From assembly GCA_029245145.1 (NCBI GenBank), contig JAQWPY010000128.1, positions 1-39,700 of the forward strand: a stretch of DNA of 39,700 nt, given 5' to 3'. The DNA is from Pirellulales bacterium. GTDB taxonomy: Bacteria; Planctomycetota; Planctomycetia; Pirellulales; UBA7805. The notes beneath the pieces are model-generated. The model had not been told where the DNA came from, made no database searches, and worked only from the letters and a program-made list of their open reading frames with translations. Of this stretch, positions 9,764 through 22,710 are shown in pieces. Numbering within the stretch: the stretch's first letter is position 1; the number at the start of each line of letters is the position of its first letter. Position numbers and translations under genes: made by a program.

Positions 9764-11332
9764 ATGAAAACGATTCAAATCTACGACACGACTTTACGCG
9801 ACGGTTCTCAGGGAGAGGGTGTTAATTTTTCTCTTCAGGATAAGTTGCTCATTACAGAAAAGCTTGCACAGCTTGGATACGACTACGTTGAGGGCGGCTA
9901 TCCACTGTCGAATGAAAAAGATGCCCAATACTTTCGCAAAGTTGCCAAGCTCGATCTCGGCAAGACAAAAGTCACTGCATTCGGGATGACGCACCGTAGA
10001 GCAATGCGCCCGGAAGATGATCCGGGGATGCGCGCGCTCCTCGAAAGTGCCGCTTCAGTAATTACGATTGTGGGCAAGACATCCGATTTTCATGTTGCGG
10101 AGGTGCTGCGTGTTTCTGCAGAAGAAAACCTCGATATGATCGCCTCGACGATCGAATATCTCTCCCGACAAGGCAGAGAAGTTATTTACGATGCAGAACA
10201 TTTCTTTGATGGCTGGAAATCCAATCCACAGTATGCTTTGCAGACAATTCAAGTTGCTCATCAGGCCGGCGCCGGTATTGTCGTCTTCTGCGATACCAAT
10301 GGTGGCACCATGCCAGATGAAATATACGAAATTACGAAAAAAGCAACGGAAAGCATCGAGGTTCCAGTCGGCATCCATTGCCACAACGATTGTGAATTAG
10401 CGGTTGCAAACTCCCTCGCCGGAGTATCCGCCGGGGCGATCCAGGTACAGGGCACCATCAATGGCTTTGGCGAACGCTGCGGTAATGCGGATCTCATCAG
10501 TGTGATTGCGAACCTTGCAATAAAACGTGATGGTTATCAAGTATTGAATGACAATGGAGTGGAACGACTAACAGAACTTTCCCGCTACGTTTACGAAACT
10601 GCCAACATGCGGTACCCCATCAATCAACCTTTTGTAGGATCGAGCGCATTTGCCCACAAAGGGGGCATGCATGTCCATGCAGTCCGCCGGGTGACGCAAA
10701 GTTACGAACACATCGATCCTGAAAAGGTGGGTAACGAGCGAAGATTTTTGTTGAGCGAGCTCTCTGGTCGCTCGAATATTATCGCGATGACGACGAAGCA
10801 TAACATCCAAGACAATCGCGAGTTGATGGATAGAATCTTAGCCTTGGTGGTTGACCTCGAAAACCAGGGATATCAATTCGAAGCTGCGGAAGCCTCTTTT
10901 GACTTGTTGGTGAAGCGAAGTGTTGGCACCTTTAAGCCACACTTCGAGCGGATCAACTACCATGTGAATGTAGAAACGGACCGTTCGGGTCACGTGACGA
11001 CGGAGGCTACCGTCAAACTGTGGGTAGGTGGAGGTATTCGTCACGAAGTGGCAGAGGGGGATGGCCCGGTCAATGCACTCGATGCTGCGCTTCGAAAAGC
11101 CCTGAAAGGTACCTTTCCAAACCTCGATAGTATGCACCTCGTCGACTACAAAGTGCGCGTCATTAACTCAGAAGCTGCCACAGCGGCCGCGGTTCGCGTC
11201 ATCATCGAAACGGAAGATGAAGAGGATGTGTGGGGCAGTGTGGGTGTAAGTGAAAATGTGATCGAGGCGAGCTGGATGGCTTTAGTCGACAGCATCGAGT
11301 ACAAGCTCTACAAAGACGAGCAGGCGGTATGA
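9764..11332 (+). CDS. cimA: (R)-citramalate synthase
   Basis: 'MKTIQIYDTTLRDGSQGEGVNFSLQDKLLITEKLAQLGYDYVEGGYPLSNEKDAQYF' is characteristic of the citramalate synthase branch of the IPMS/HMGL family. Also 'GTINGFGERCGNADL' and a C-terminal LeuA-like regulatory domain. Confidence 0.93.
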   Translation: MKTIQIYDTTLRDGSQGEGVNFSLQDKLLITEKLAQLGYDYVEGGYPLSNEKDAQYFRKVAKLDLGKTKVTAFGMTHRRAMRPEDDPGMRALLESAASVITIVGKTSDFHVAEVLRVSAEENLDMIASTIEYLSRQGREVIYDAEHFFDGWKSNPQYALQTIQVAHQAGAGIVVFCDTNGGTMPDEIYEITKKATESIEVPVGIHCHNDCELAVANSLAGVSAGAIQVQGTINGFGERCGNADLISVIANLAIKRDGYQVLNDNGVERLTELSRYVYETANMRYPINQPFVGSSAFAHKGGMHVHAVRRVTQSYEHIDPEKVGNERRFLLSELSGRSNIIAMTTKHNIQDNRELMDRILALVVDLENQGYQFEAAEASFDLLVKRSVGTFKPHFERINYHVNVETDRSGHVTTEATVKLWVGGGIRHEVAEGDGPVNALDAALRKALKGTFPNLDSMHLVDYKVRVINSEAATAAAVRVIIETEDEEDVWGSVGVSENVIEASWMALVDSIEYKLYKDEQAV

Positions 11333-14300
11333 CGAGCGGCTGGCAAGACGATTTCCCGAAACATTATGACCATCAGGGTGCCCAAAAAAGGTGGTACTCG
11401 TACTGGAAATCGGCAGGCTTCTTTCACGCCGATGTGGATGAATCCCGAGAACCATTCACGGTTGTGATGCCTCCGCCGAATGTGACCGGCGCCCTTCATC
11501 TCGGTCATGCACTCAACAATACCCTGCAAGATGTTCTTGTCCGCTGGAAAAGAATGCAGGGTTTCAATGTCCTTTGGATGCCGGGCACCGACCACGCTGG
11601 CATCGCTACTCAGGCGGTCGTTGAACGGCGACTTATTGAGCAAGAGGGTAAGACTCGCCACGATCTTGGCCGCGAGGAGTTGGTTCGCAGAATTTGGCTA
11701 TGGAAGGAAGAATATGCGGAAAGGATTTTAAAGCAACTTGGAGAAATGGGATGCAGCTGTGACTGGGACCGTACCCGCTTCACACTCGATCCGGTGTGTG
11801 CGCAAGCCGTACGGCAAACGTTTTACCATTTATTCAAAGATCAAGTAGTCTATCGTGGTAAGCGGTTAGTCAACTGGGACACCTATCTCCAAACTGCGGT
11901 GAGTGATGATGAAGTATTTCACGAACCGGTGGACGGAAGTTTTTGGCATATTCGTTATCAGGTAATCGATGCCCAAGAGGGTGAACCCCAGTGGATATCC
12001 ATTGCAACGACCCGTCCTGAAACGTTGTTGGGCGATACGGCCGTTGCGGTACATCCGAATCCAGCGGACGCCCTTTCGAAAGCGGAGGAGGCCCTCAAAC
12101 ACAAACTGGCGGAATCTTCTGCGAAAGATCACGAAGCGATCAACCTTCAACTCGATGAACTTCGAGAGCGGCAGAAGACGCTCTTACCAACTCTAGAAAC
12201 CTTGGCTCGGATGGCAGAGGATGGCCGACAATTACGTCTACCCCTCCTGGAAAGAAGCATTCCGCTGGTCTCCGACCAGTGGGCAAAACCCGAGCTGGGA
12301 AGCGGCTGTGTGAAAATCACTCCTGCCCATGATCCAAATGATTACGAAGTCGGCCTTCGTCTGTCGCTGCCGATGATCAATATTCTGAATCCTGATGGCA
12401 CCCTCAATGCGAATGCCGGTCCGTATGAGGGACTCTCTATTCGTGAAGCTCGCCAGCGGGTAGTGACCGATCTCGATGGAAAGCAACATCTGGAGCGCGT
12501 CGAAGAAAGAAAAATCGACTTAGCGCACTCCGATCGAAGTAAGACACCGATCGAACCCTATTTGGCCGACCAATGGTTTATTGCGATGGATAACTTGTCT
12601 CAATCGGCGATGGATGCGGTTATTGATCAGCGCGTAAAAATCATTCCCCGTCGGTACGAAAAGGGGTATCTCGATTGGCTGGGAGAGAAACGGGATTGGC
12701 CCGTGAGTCGGCAGTTGTGGTGGGGTCATCGAATCCCCGTCTGGTCGTACCGGGCAAAAGATCAGGAAGAACTTCAATCTCTACAAAGTACCTTCGCGGT
12801 CGATCCTGCAGTAAAGAACGATACCCTTTGTGTACTCACCACTGACGAATCTCGCGGGACCGATGGCGACCCGGACATCCCGCCGATGTTGCACGCCTGT
12901 CTGCGAGAGGACTGTCCAGAAACGACGAAGCGTCTGGAAGCCTTAGGATTTGTTCAAGATGCCGATGTCCTTGACACCTGGTTTAGCAGCGCACTTTGGC
13001 CCCATTCGACTTTGGGATGGCCAAACGACACGCCACAACTCGAGTACTTTTATCCTACAAGCGTCCTGGTGACGAGTCGAGACATCATCACACTATGGGT
13101 GGCTCGAATGATCCTGGCAAGTTTGTTTAACACAGGAGAAGTACCGTTTAAGCAAGTCTATATTCACCCCAAAATTTTGGACGGGTATGGGGAGACCATG
13201 TCTAAATCAAAGGGCAATGGGGTCGATCCACTCGATGTGATTGATCAATATGGCGCCGATGCCTTACGGTTTGGGATCGCGCATCTCGCAACCGAGAATC
13301 AAGATGCTCGAATGAAAGTGGAGTTTATTTGCCCGCACTGCAAAGCATCGGTTGAGCAAACTAAGAAAAACAGGGTTTTACCGAGCGTCTCCTGCCCGAA
13401 ATGCCACGAAGTATTTTCAACTCAATGGGCTCGAGAAGAGGCTGATCGCAGTTATCCGCGAGCACCCGTCACAAGTGAACGATTCGAATTGGGGAGAAAT
13501 TTTTGCAACAAACTATGGAACGCTTCGCGCTTCGTGTTGTTGAATCTCACGGAATTTAGCTCAGATGAAATTGTAGCAGCCGATCTGGAATTGGAAGATC
13601 GATGGATTTTGAGCCGATTGGCCACTGTCACAAAGGAAGTGACTGAAGCACTCAATCACTTTCGATATGCAGATGCCGCAAGAACACTGTACGATTTTTC
13701 CTGGGACGAGTTCTGTAGTTTTTATATTGAGATTATTAAAGTTCGTTTGAGCAACCCTCAGTATCGTGGGAAGGCCCAACAGGTGCTGGCGCACACTTTG
13801 GACAACCTTCTTCGCCTATTACACCCTATGGTCCCGTTTATCACGGAAGAGGTATGGCAACGTTTGGCAATCGTCGCACCGGTCCGGGGGCTTGCACCGG
13901 CGACTGCGAAAGAAAGTATCATGCTCGCAGCGTGGCCTAAGACGGATGAAAGCATCCGAGATGAAGAAATCGAGAGGCGATTTTCTTTTTTCCAAAAGGT
14001 ACTCGGTGGCGTGCGTGAGATTCGTAGCCGTCAACAAATCGCGCCAAAAAAACAGATCCGCTTCTCGGTCCGCTGCGATACGCAGGTGGCTGACGATTTG
14101 CTCCTCATGAAGCCTTATTTTGAGTCGATGGCGATGGCGGAGGCTGCAGTCCTGGGGCCTCACGTGGAAGCTCCCGAGTTTTCTGCAACGGCGAATGTCG
14201 CCGGCATGGAAATATTCGTTGATATGGAAGATTTGATTGATGTCGATGCGGAAATCGATCGTAATGAAAAGGAGTTGCAGCGACTGCAAAAGGCCATCCA

Positions 14301-14445
14301 AGGGAAGGAAAAGAAACTAGCCAACAAGGATTTTGTTTCCCGTGCGCCTGCCGAAGTCGTCGCCCGTGAACAAGAATCGCTTCAACAATTACAAACGCAG
14401 GCCGATTTCCATAGAACCACATTGGAAACACTTAAAAGCCGCTAG
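11329..14445 (+). CDS. valS: valine--tRNA ligase
   Basis: HIGH motif 'PPPNVTGALHLGHALNNTLQD', 'WMPGTDHAGIATQAVVE', KMSKS-type 'ETMSKSKGNGVDPLDVI', C-terminal coiled coil. Overlaps cimA by 4 nt (ATGA). Confidence 0.96.
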   Translation: MTSGWQDDFPKHYDHQGAQKRWYSYWKSAGFFHADVDESREPFTVVMPPPNVTGALHLGHALNNTLQDVLVRWKRMQGFNVLWMPGTDHAGIATQAVVERRLIEQEGKTRHDLGREELVRRIWLWKEEYAERILKQLGEMGCSCDWDRTRFTLDPVCAQAVRQTFYHLFKDQVVYRGKRLVNWDTYLQTAVSDDEVFHEPVDGSFWHIRYQVIDAQEGEPQWISIATTRPETLLGDTAVAVHPNPADALSKAEEALKHKLAESSAKDHEAINLQLDELRERQKTLLPTLETLARMAEDGRQLRLPLLERSIPLVSDQWAKPELGSGCVKITPAHDPNDYEVGLRLSLPMINILNPDGTLNANAGPYEGLSIREARQRVVTDLDGKQHLERVEERKIDLAHSDRSKTPIEPYLADQWFIAMDNLSQSAMDAVIDQRVKIIPRRYEKGYLDWLGEKRDWPVSRQLWWGHRIPVWSYRAKDQEELQSLQSTFAVDPAVKNDTLCVLTTDESRGTDGDPDIPPMLHACLREDCPETTKRLEALGFVQDADVLDTWFSSALWPHSTLGWPNDTPQLEYFYPTSVLVTSRDIITLWVARMILASLFNTGEVPFKQVYIHPKILDGYGETMSKSKGNGVDPLDVIDQYGADALRFGIAHLATENQDARMKVEFICPHCKASVEQTKKNRVLPSVSCPKCHEVFSTQWAREEADRSYPRAPVTSERFELGRNFCNKLWNASRFVLLNLTEFSSDEIVAADLELEDRWILSRLATVTKEVTEALNHFRYADAARTLYDFSWDEFCSFYIEIIKVRLSNPQYRGKAQQVLAHTLDNLLRLLHPMVPFITEEVWQRLAIVAPVRGLAPATAKESIMLAAWPKTDESIRDEEIERRFSFFQKVLGGVREIRSRQQIAPKKQIRFSVRCDTQVADDLLLMKPYFESMAMAEAAVLGPHVEAPEFSATANVAGMEIFVDMEDLIDVDAEIDRNEKELQRLQKAIQGKEKKLANKDFVSRAPAEVVAREQESLQQLQTQADFHRTTLETLKSR

Positions 14446-14480
14446 CGCACTTATTGAAACAGAGACGGAAACCAAGTGCG
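14446..14480 (+). other. inverted repeat CGCACTT...AAGTGCG directly after the valS stop codon
   Basis: Perfect 7-bp stem, 21-nt loop, no U-tract on the + strand. Confidence 0.3.
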
Positions 14481-14597
14481 AAAAAGTAAGAGAATCTCGC
14501 CGCAGCACCCACCGTGGCCTATCTAAGGATTCGGGCGTACAATAAGTCGTAGGCTACTTTCGATCTTAGAGGCTTTCAGTAAATAGCGAGTATTCCC

Positions 14598-14996
14598 ATG
14601 CCGTTGCAGATGGAATTATCACGGATCATTATCAATGAGATCAATGATCAGCAGGTGATCTATCTTCGCGAGGTCGATGGCGAACGGATGTTTCCTATTC
14701 TCATTGGAATTTTCGAGGCAACTAGCATCGATCGTCGTGTGAAAGATATATCAACTCCGCGCCCACTGACGCACGACCTGCTGGTCAATCTGGTCGAAAC
14801 GATGGGTGGTGAATTTCAGGATGTAGTGATCAGCGAGCTTCGGGAACACACCTACTATGCGTACCTGCGCGTACGCCAGGAGGGTGAGTTGCTCGAGATA
14901 GATGCTCGCCCCTCAGACGCCATCGCCATTGCCGTCACGTGCGACCTACCGATTTACGTCAATGAAGAAGTTCTTAATGACGTAATGAGTGAATAA
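14598..14996 (+). CDS. bifunctional nuclease family protein (DUF151)
   Basis: 'VIYLREVDGERMFPILIGIFEATSIDRRV', 'RPLTHDLLVNLVETMGGEFQDVVISELREHTYYAYL', 'IDARPSDAIAIAVTCDLPIYVNEEVL'. Confidence 0.9.
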   Translation: MPLQMELSRIIINEINDQQVIYLREVDGERMFPILIGIFEATSIDRRVKDISTPRPLTHDLLVNLVETMGGEFQDVVISELREHTYYAYLRVRQEGELLEIDARPSDAIAIAVTCDLPIYVNEEVLNDVMSE

Positions 14997-16799
<1,803 letters not shown>

Positions 16800-16877
16800 G
16801 ACTTTTGAAAATTACCTATCTATTCGTTGACTCTCAACACGTGAAGACTCAGGTGTGAGATTGGTCCTTTTTGTAAA

Positions 16878-18077
16878 TTAACCGATGAAATATGACATGA
16901 GCAGATGGCCATCCGGATAGTGATGTGTGGAAGACTCCGCAGTTGCCTCATCATATGTCTGACTTCCATCGACCGGTACTCCACCCCCGGCGAGTACGAA
17001 GGGAATCCACCCGTGACTGTGGGTTTTTGTCCGGACGGGCGTCGGATGGTCGGGACAGACCAAAATGCGAAAATTATCGCTGCCGTTCAAGGCCTTATTC
17101 AGAGGCGCTACAATTTTTTGGTCAATTTGCTCTATTGCCTCAATTTTTTTCTGCAGCGATCCCTCATGAGATGCTTCATCCGGCGCCTCAATATGAACGC
17201 ATACCAGATCATGCGTCTCCAACGCTTTGACCGCCGCGCGTCCTTTTGCACCGTAATCGGTGTCGGTATAACCGGTCGCTCCTGGGACGGTGATGTTTTC
17301 CCAGCCGATAAGGTTCGCCAAGCCTCGCAAAAGATCGACAGCAGTAATCATCGTTCCTTTCACGCCATACTTTGTGGCGAAAGAATCGAGTTGTGGTCTC
17401 CGGCCTTGTCCCCACAACCAGATATTGGTTGCCGGGCGATTGCCTTCTCGAACCCGGGAAACATTGATCGGGTGAGTCGCAAAGATTTCAACACTATCCC
17501 GCATCCATTGGTTTAAGCAATCGCTTCCCGGGCCCCTTGGGTAATGATCAACAACAGGCTGGTCGGTCAGGTCGTGGGGCGGAATGGTTCGCGTATCGGC
17601 ATTGAAAGGCCACTGTTCCTGTCCATCGCGACAAATCAGTAAGTTGCGATAACTTACCCCAGGAACCCACTCGATGTTTTCGTTGTCGATAGTTTTCGCC
17701 AAAGTGTTCAATAATCCAGTCGCTTCTTGCGTGGAAATATGATCGGCCGTGAAATCATGCATAATCTGGTTTTCAATTGTGACCAGATTACAGCGCACAG
17801 CCCAGTCGCCGTCGTTGAGCTCGATTCCCTGAGCGGCTGCCTCAATCGGTGCCCTCCCCGTGAAGGCCGCATTCGGGTCGTAGCCGAGTAAACTCATATT
17901 GGCTACGGCTGATCCTGCCGGCAAATGTGAGGGCACATAATTAGCACGGCCAACGATGCCTGACTGTGCAATTGCGTCGAGTGCCGGAGTGCTCGCGGCC
18001 GCCAACGGCGTTTTTCCGTTGAGCGTTTCTTGAGGCTCATCCGCAGCACCGTCGGGAATGACAATGACATATTTCAT
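16878..18077 (-). CDS. cofactor-independent phosphoglycerate mutase-like (ApgM family); context suggests homoserine kinase
   Basis: 'MKYVIVIPDGAADEPQETLNGKTPLAAASTPALDAIAQSG', 'LPAGSAVANMSLLGYDPNAAFTGRAPIEAAAQGIEL', 'CVHIEAPDEASHEGSLQKKIEAIEQID', 'ILVCPDHPTPV'. Lies between hom and lysC. Confidence 0.85.
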   Translation of the reverse strand: MKYVIVIPDGAADEPQETLNGKTPLAAASTPALDAIAQSGIVGRANYVPSHLPAGSAVANMSLLGYDPNAAFTGRAPIEAAAQGIELNDGDWAVRCNLVTIENQIMHDFTADHISTQEATGLLNTLAKTIDNENIEWVPGVSYRNLLICRDGQEQWPFNADTRTIPPHDLTDQPVVDHYPRGPGSDCLNQWMRDSVEIFATHPINVSRVREGNRPATNIWLWGQGRRPQLDSFATKYGVKGTMITAVDLLRGLANLIGWENITVPGATGYTDTDYGAKGRAAVKALETHDLVCVHIEAPDEASHEGSLQKKIEAIEQIDQKIVAPLNKALNGSDNFRILVCPDHPTPVRTKTHSHGWIPFVLAGGGVPVDGSQTYDEATAESSTHHYPDGHLLMSYFIG

Positions 18078-18123
18078 GAATCTTTTCGTCTATGCCTGTC
18101 TGCCGGTGGGAACCCGGGGGATG

Positions 18124-19422
18124 TTAATCGAGAATTCGTAACCGCATCGCGGGTTCATGGACCATCTCCAATTGATGGATTTCCGCCAACGCTCGGTCGG
18201 CCGCGCCGACGGTTGTTTGATGCGTCATAATAATTAAAGGTATCCGATTAGACGGGCCTTCATGTTGTTCGTGTTGAATAAACGAAGCGATCGAAATACC
18301 TTGCTTGCTCAATGCCCCCGTGATATCAGCGAGGACCCCAGGATGATCCTGAACCGTAAACCGGAGATAGTACCGTGTGGCTGCAGTCGCCGAAGGCTTT
18401 GGTAATACCCTGGCAGGTCTCTCCGACCAGAGTTGGAGCGTGCGAAAAGTGATAGCGGTTCTTCCTACCACGCTGTCGATCAGGTCGGCCACGACGGCCG
18501 AAGCGGTAGGCATTCTTCCAGCCCCCATCCCATGGAACCACACTCTTCCTACAGCATCTCCCACCAAACGAATGGCATTGTAAGCACCGCCCACATCGGC
18601 CAGGGGAGAATCCCGGCGAACCAATTGCGTGCCTACATGCAATTCAAGTTCATCCCCTTCAAGGCGGGCGACTGCCAACGATTTTAAGCGATAACCGAGT
18701 TGGCCTGCGAAACGCAAATCAGTGGGACTGAGTGACTCGATTCCCTGCCGAGAAATATCTTTCCAGTGAACGCGCGCACCGAATGCGAGATGAGAGAGTA
18801 TCGCTAGTTTTTGTGCAGCGTCACTGCCATCGACATCCATGGTCGGATCGGCTTCCGCATACCCACGCCGTTGAGCTTCTTCGACTGCTTCATGGTATGA
18901 GATTCCCTGCTCCTCCATCTGTGAAATAATAAAGTTACAGGTTCCATTTAAAATTCCATGGATCGATTCAATCCGATTTGCGGAGAGGCACTGGCCAATA
19001 TTCGTTACGATAGGAATCCCGCCGGCGACGGCCGCATCAAAAGCAATCGAGCGACCCAGTTCCCGCGCGCGATCAAAAAGTTCTGCACCATATTCCGCGA
19101 GAAGCGCCTTGTTTGCGGTGACCACATCTTTTCCACTTTCAAGCAACTGAATCATGATGCTTCGAGCGGATTCGACTCCTCCGACCAACTGGACCACACA
19201 TTCGATCTCGTCGTTTTCGGTGACTTCTTCCAGCCGATCAGTGAGTACACCCTCCGGAAGCTCGACATCCCGAGGCTTATTCAGGTCGCGGACGACTGCC
19301 TTCTCGAGCCAAATGGTCCGTCCGGCATGCCGCGTGGTGCGTTCACCGTGGTCTAGGAGTAATCGGGCAACGCCCGTCCCTACGGTGCCTAGACCAACAA
19401 TCGCTACTTTTGTTTTTTCCAT
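18124..19422 (-). CDS. hom: homoserine dehydrogenase with C-terminal ACT domain
   Basis: 'MEKTKVAIVGLGTVGTGVARLLLDHG', 'VVTANKALLAEYGAELFDRA', 'ILNGTCNFIISQMEEQGISYHEAVEEAQRRGYAEADPTMDVDGSDAAQKLAILS'; ACT region 'YYLRFTVQDHPGVLADITGALSKQGISIASF'. ORF track begins upstream at 19446. Confidence 0.95.
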   Translation of the reverse strand: MEKTKVAIVGLGTVGTGVARLLLDHGERTTRHAGRTIWLEKAVVRDLNKPRDVELPEGVLTDRLEEVTENDEIECVVQLVGGVESARSIMIQLLESGKDVVTANKALLAEYGAELFDRARELGRSIAFDAAVAGGIPIVTNIGQCLSANRIESIHGILNGTCNFIISQMEEQGISYHEAVEEAQRRGYAEADPTMDVDGSDAAQKLAILSHLAFGARVHWKDISRQGIESLSPTDLRFAGQLGYRLKSLAVARLEGDELELHVGTQLVRRDSPLADVGGAYNAIRLVGDAVGRVWFHGMGAGRMPTASAVVADLIDSVVGRTAITFRTLQLWSERPARVLPKPSATAATRYYLRFTVQDHPGVLADITGALSKQGISIASFIQHEQHEGPSNRIPLIIMTHQTTVGAADRALAEIHQLEMVHEPAMRLRILD

Positions 19423-19603
19423 TCGCTTGATGCTTTCGAGAGCCATACACTGCAGAAATCAGCTATCCATCCTAAAGTTGGCTCGCTTGCGTCGTCAAGC
19501 GATGAATACCCGCCCGCATTGCTCCGCTGAAGCGGCCAACGTACATTGGGAGCTGCCCTAGTATTTCGATTGTGGTGAACAATATTTTGGAAGGCGCGCG
19601 ACG

Positions 19604-20662
19604 ATGGATGACAGTGCTCTCACGTTTTTTAAAGCTATTTTAGAAACACCCAGCCCTTCTGGATATGAACAACCGGTACAGCGGGTCGTTCGCGATTATG
19701 TGGGATCGTTCGCCGATGAAATACGCAGTGATTCGCATGGTAATCTGATCGCGGTAAAAAATCCGCAAAATCCGTTTCGCGTCATGTTTGCGGGCCACTG
19801 CGATCAAATCGGCCTGATCGTGCAATTTATTGATGACCATGGGTTTCTCTATATCCAACCCATCGGCGGCTGGGATCCGCAACAACTGATAGGTCAACGG
19901 CTCACGGTTTGGACTGCGGCTGGTCCGGTGAAAGGGGTTGTTGCACGGAAGCCGATCCACTTATTGACAGAAGAAGAAAGAAAACAGGTTCCAAAAATAA
20001 AGGACCTTTGGATTGACATTGGTGCGGCGAGTCGTGATGAGGCTGCAGAGCGCGTGCGTGTTGGTGATCCGGCGACCTTTCAGCTCTCGCTTGAGATGCT
20101 TTCAGACGACTTTGCCAATTCCCCGGGCATGGATGATAAAACGGGACTATGGGTAGTCATCGAAGCCCTAAGGCGCGCCTCCAAGGAATCGTTGTCGTGC
20201 GCTTTGCATTCGGTATCGACGGTCCAGGAAGAAATTGGGTTACGTGGTGCGAGAACCAGTGCCTACGGTATCGATCCTCAGGTCGGCATTGCCGTCGACG
20301 TGACCCATGCGACCGATTGTCCGACGGTCGACAAAAAAACCGAGGGGGATGTTAGATTAGGGGGAGGTCCGGTGATTACCAGAGGGCCGAACTGTAATCC
20401 ACGGGTGGTCGAGCGGTTGATCGCAGTAGCCGAAAAAAAGGGTATCGATTACCAACTTGCGGCCATCGGCAGAGCGACGCCGACTGATGCCAACTCACTG
20501 CAGGTCACCCGAAGCGGTGTGGCCACCGGGCTGGTGAGTATCCCGAACCGTTACATGCACAGCGCGGTGGAGACCATCTCGCTGACCGATCTCGATCAGA
20601 CCGCTGACTTGCTGGCGGGCTTCGCACTTTCGCTCGGGGAAGACGAGACATTTGAGCCGTAA
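19604..20662 (+). CDS. M42 family metallopeptidase (glutamyl aminopeptidase / endoglucanase M family)
   Basis: 'ILETPSPSGYEQPVQRVVRDYV', 'MFAGHCDQIGLIVQFIDDHGFLYIQPIGGWDPQQLIGQRL', 'NSPGMDDKTGLWVV', 'TVQEEIGLRGARTSAYGI', 'IPNRYMHSAVETI'. Confidence 0.93.
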   Translation: MDDSALTFFKAILETPSPSGYEQPVQRVVRDYVGSFADEIRSDSHGNLIAVKNPQNPFRVMFAGHCDQIGLIVQFIDDHGFLYIQPIGGWDPQQLIGQRLTVWTAAGPVKGVVARKPIHLLTEEERKQVPKIKDLWIDIGAASRDEAAERVRVGDPATFQLSLEMLSDDFANSPGMDDKTGLWVVIEALRRASKESLSCALHSVSTVQEEIGLRGARTSAYGIDPQVGIAVDVTHATDCPTVDKKTEGDVRLGGGPVITRGPNCNPRVVERLIAVAEKKGIDYQLAAIGRATPTDANSLQVTRSGVATGLVSIPNRYMHSAVETISLTDLDQTADLLAGFALSLGEDETFEP

Positions 20663-20796
20663 TTGCCTCTGAGCTGCATAAAGCTGCCATAATGGCACAT
20701 TGAGGCCGATTTGACCTTGGGTGCTCGTTAGTCCTCTGGAGCGACAATTATTCCGAAGTGCCTCAAATAATGCGACTTAGAAGATTTCTGGTCCAC

Positions 20797-20813
20797 TTGG
20801 CACCGCTCTTGCG
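20797..20813 (+). promoter_or_regulatory. putative sigma-54 (RpoN) -24/-12 promoter upstream of groEL1
   Basis: TTGGCACCGCTCTTGCG matches YTGGCACGN4TTGCW except at two positions, with the required 10-bp gap between the GG and GC dinucleotides. About 100 bp upstream of the GTG start at 20915. Confidence 0.6.
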
Positions 20814-20851
20814 TTATTAGGGAGTTCTACGCGTCTGTACCTGCCAAAAAG

Positions 20852-20870
20852 GCGGGCCTGACGGGCCCGC
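20852..20870 (+). other. GC-rich hairpin GCGGGCC-TGACG-GGCCCGC in the groEL1 5' leader
   Basis: Perfect 7-bp stem, no U-run on + strand. On the - strand it would be followed by CTTTTT. Confidence 0.5.
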
Positions 20871-20914
20871 TTCCCTGCATATTTACAAATTTTCCGTTGA
20901 GGAGGAAATCGATC

Positions 20915-22633
<1,719 letters not shown>

Positions 22634-22710
22634 TCTCCTTTTGGTGAAATTCCAGAGTGTGGTGAATACTTTTTAAACAATAAAAAAACAATAACGACCG
22701 GAGAGAATTC

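Noticed and set aside
20690-20914. HrcA/CIRCE element upstream of groEL
   Set aside because: Looked for TTAGCACTC-N9-GAGTGCTAA and found no match by eye; a -24/-12 motif is present instead.
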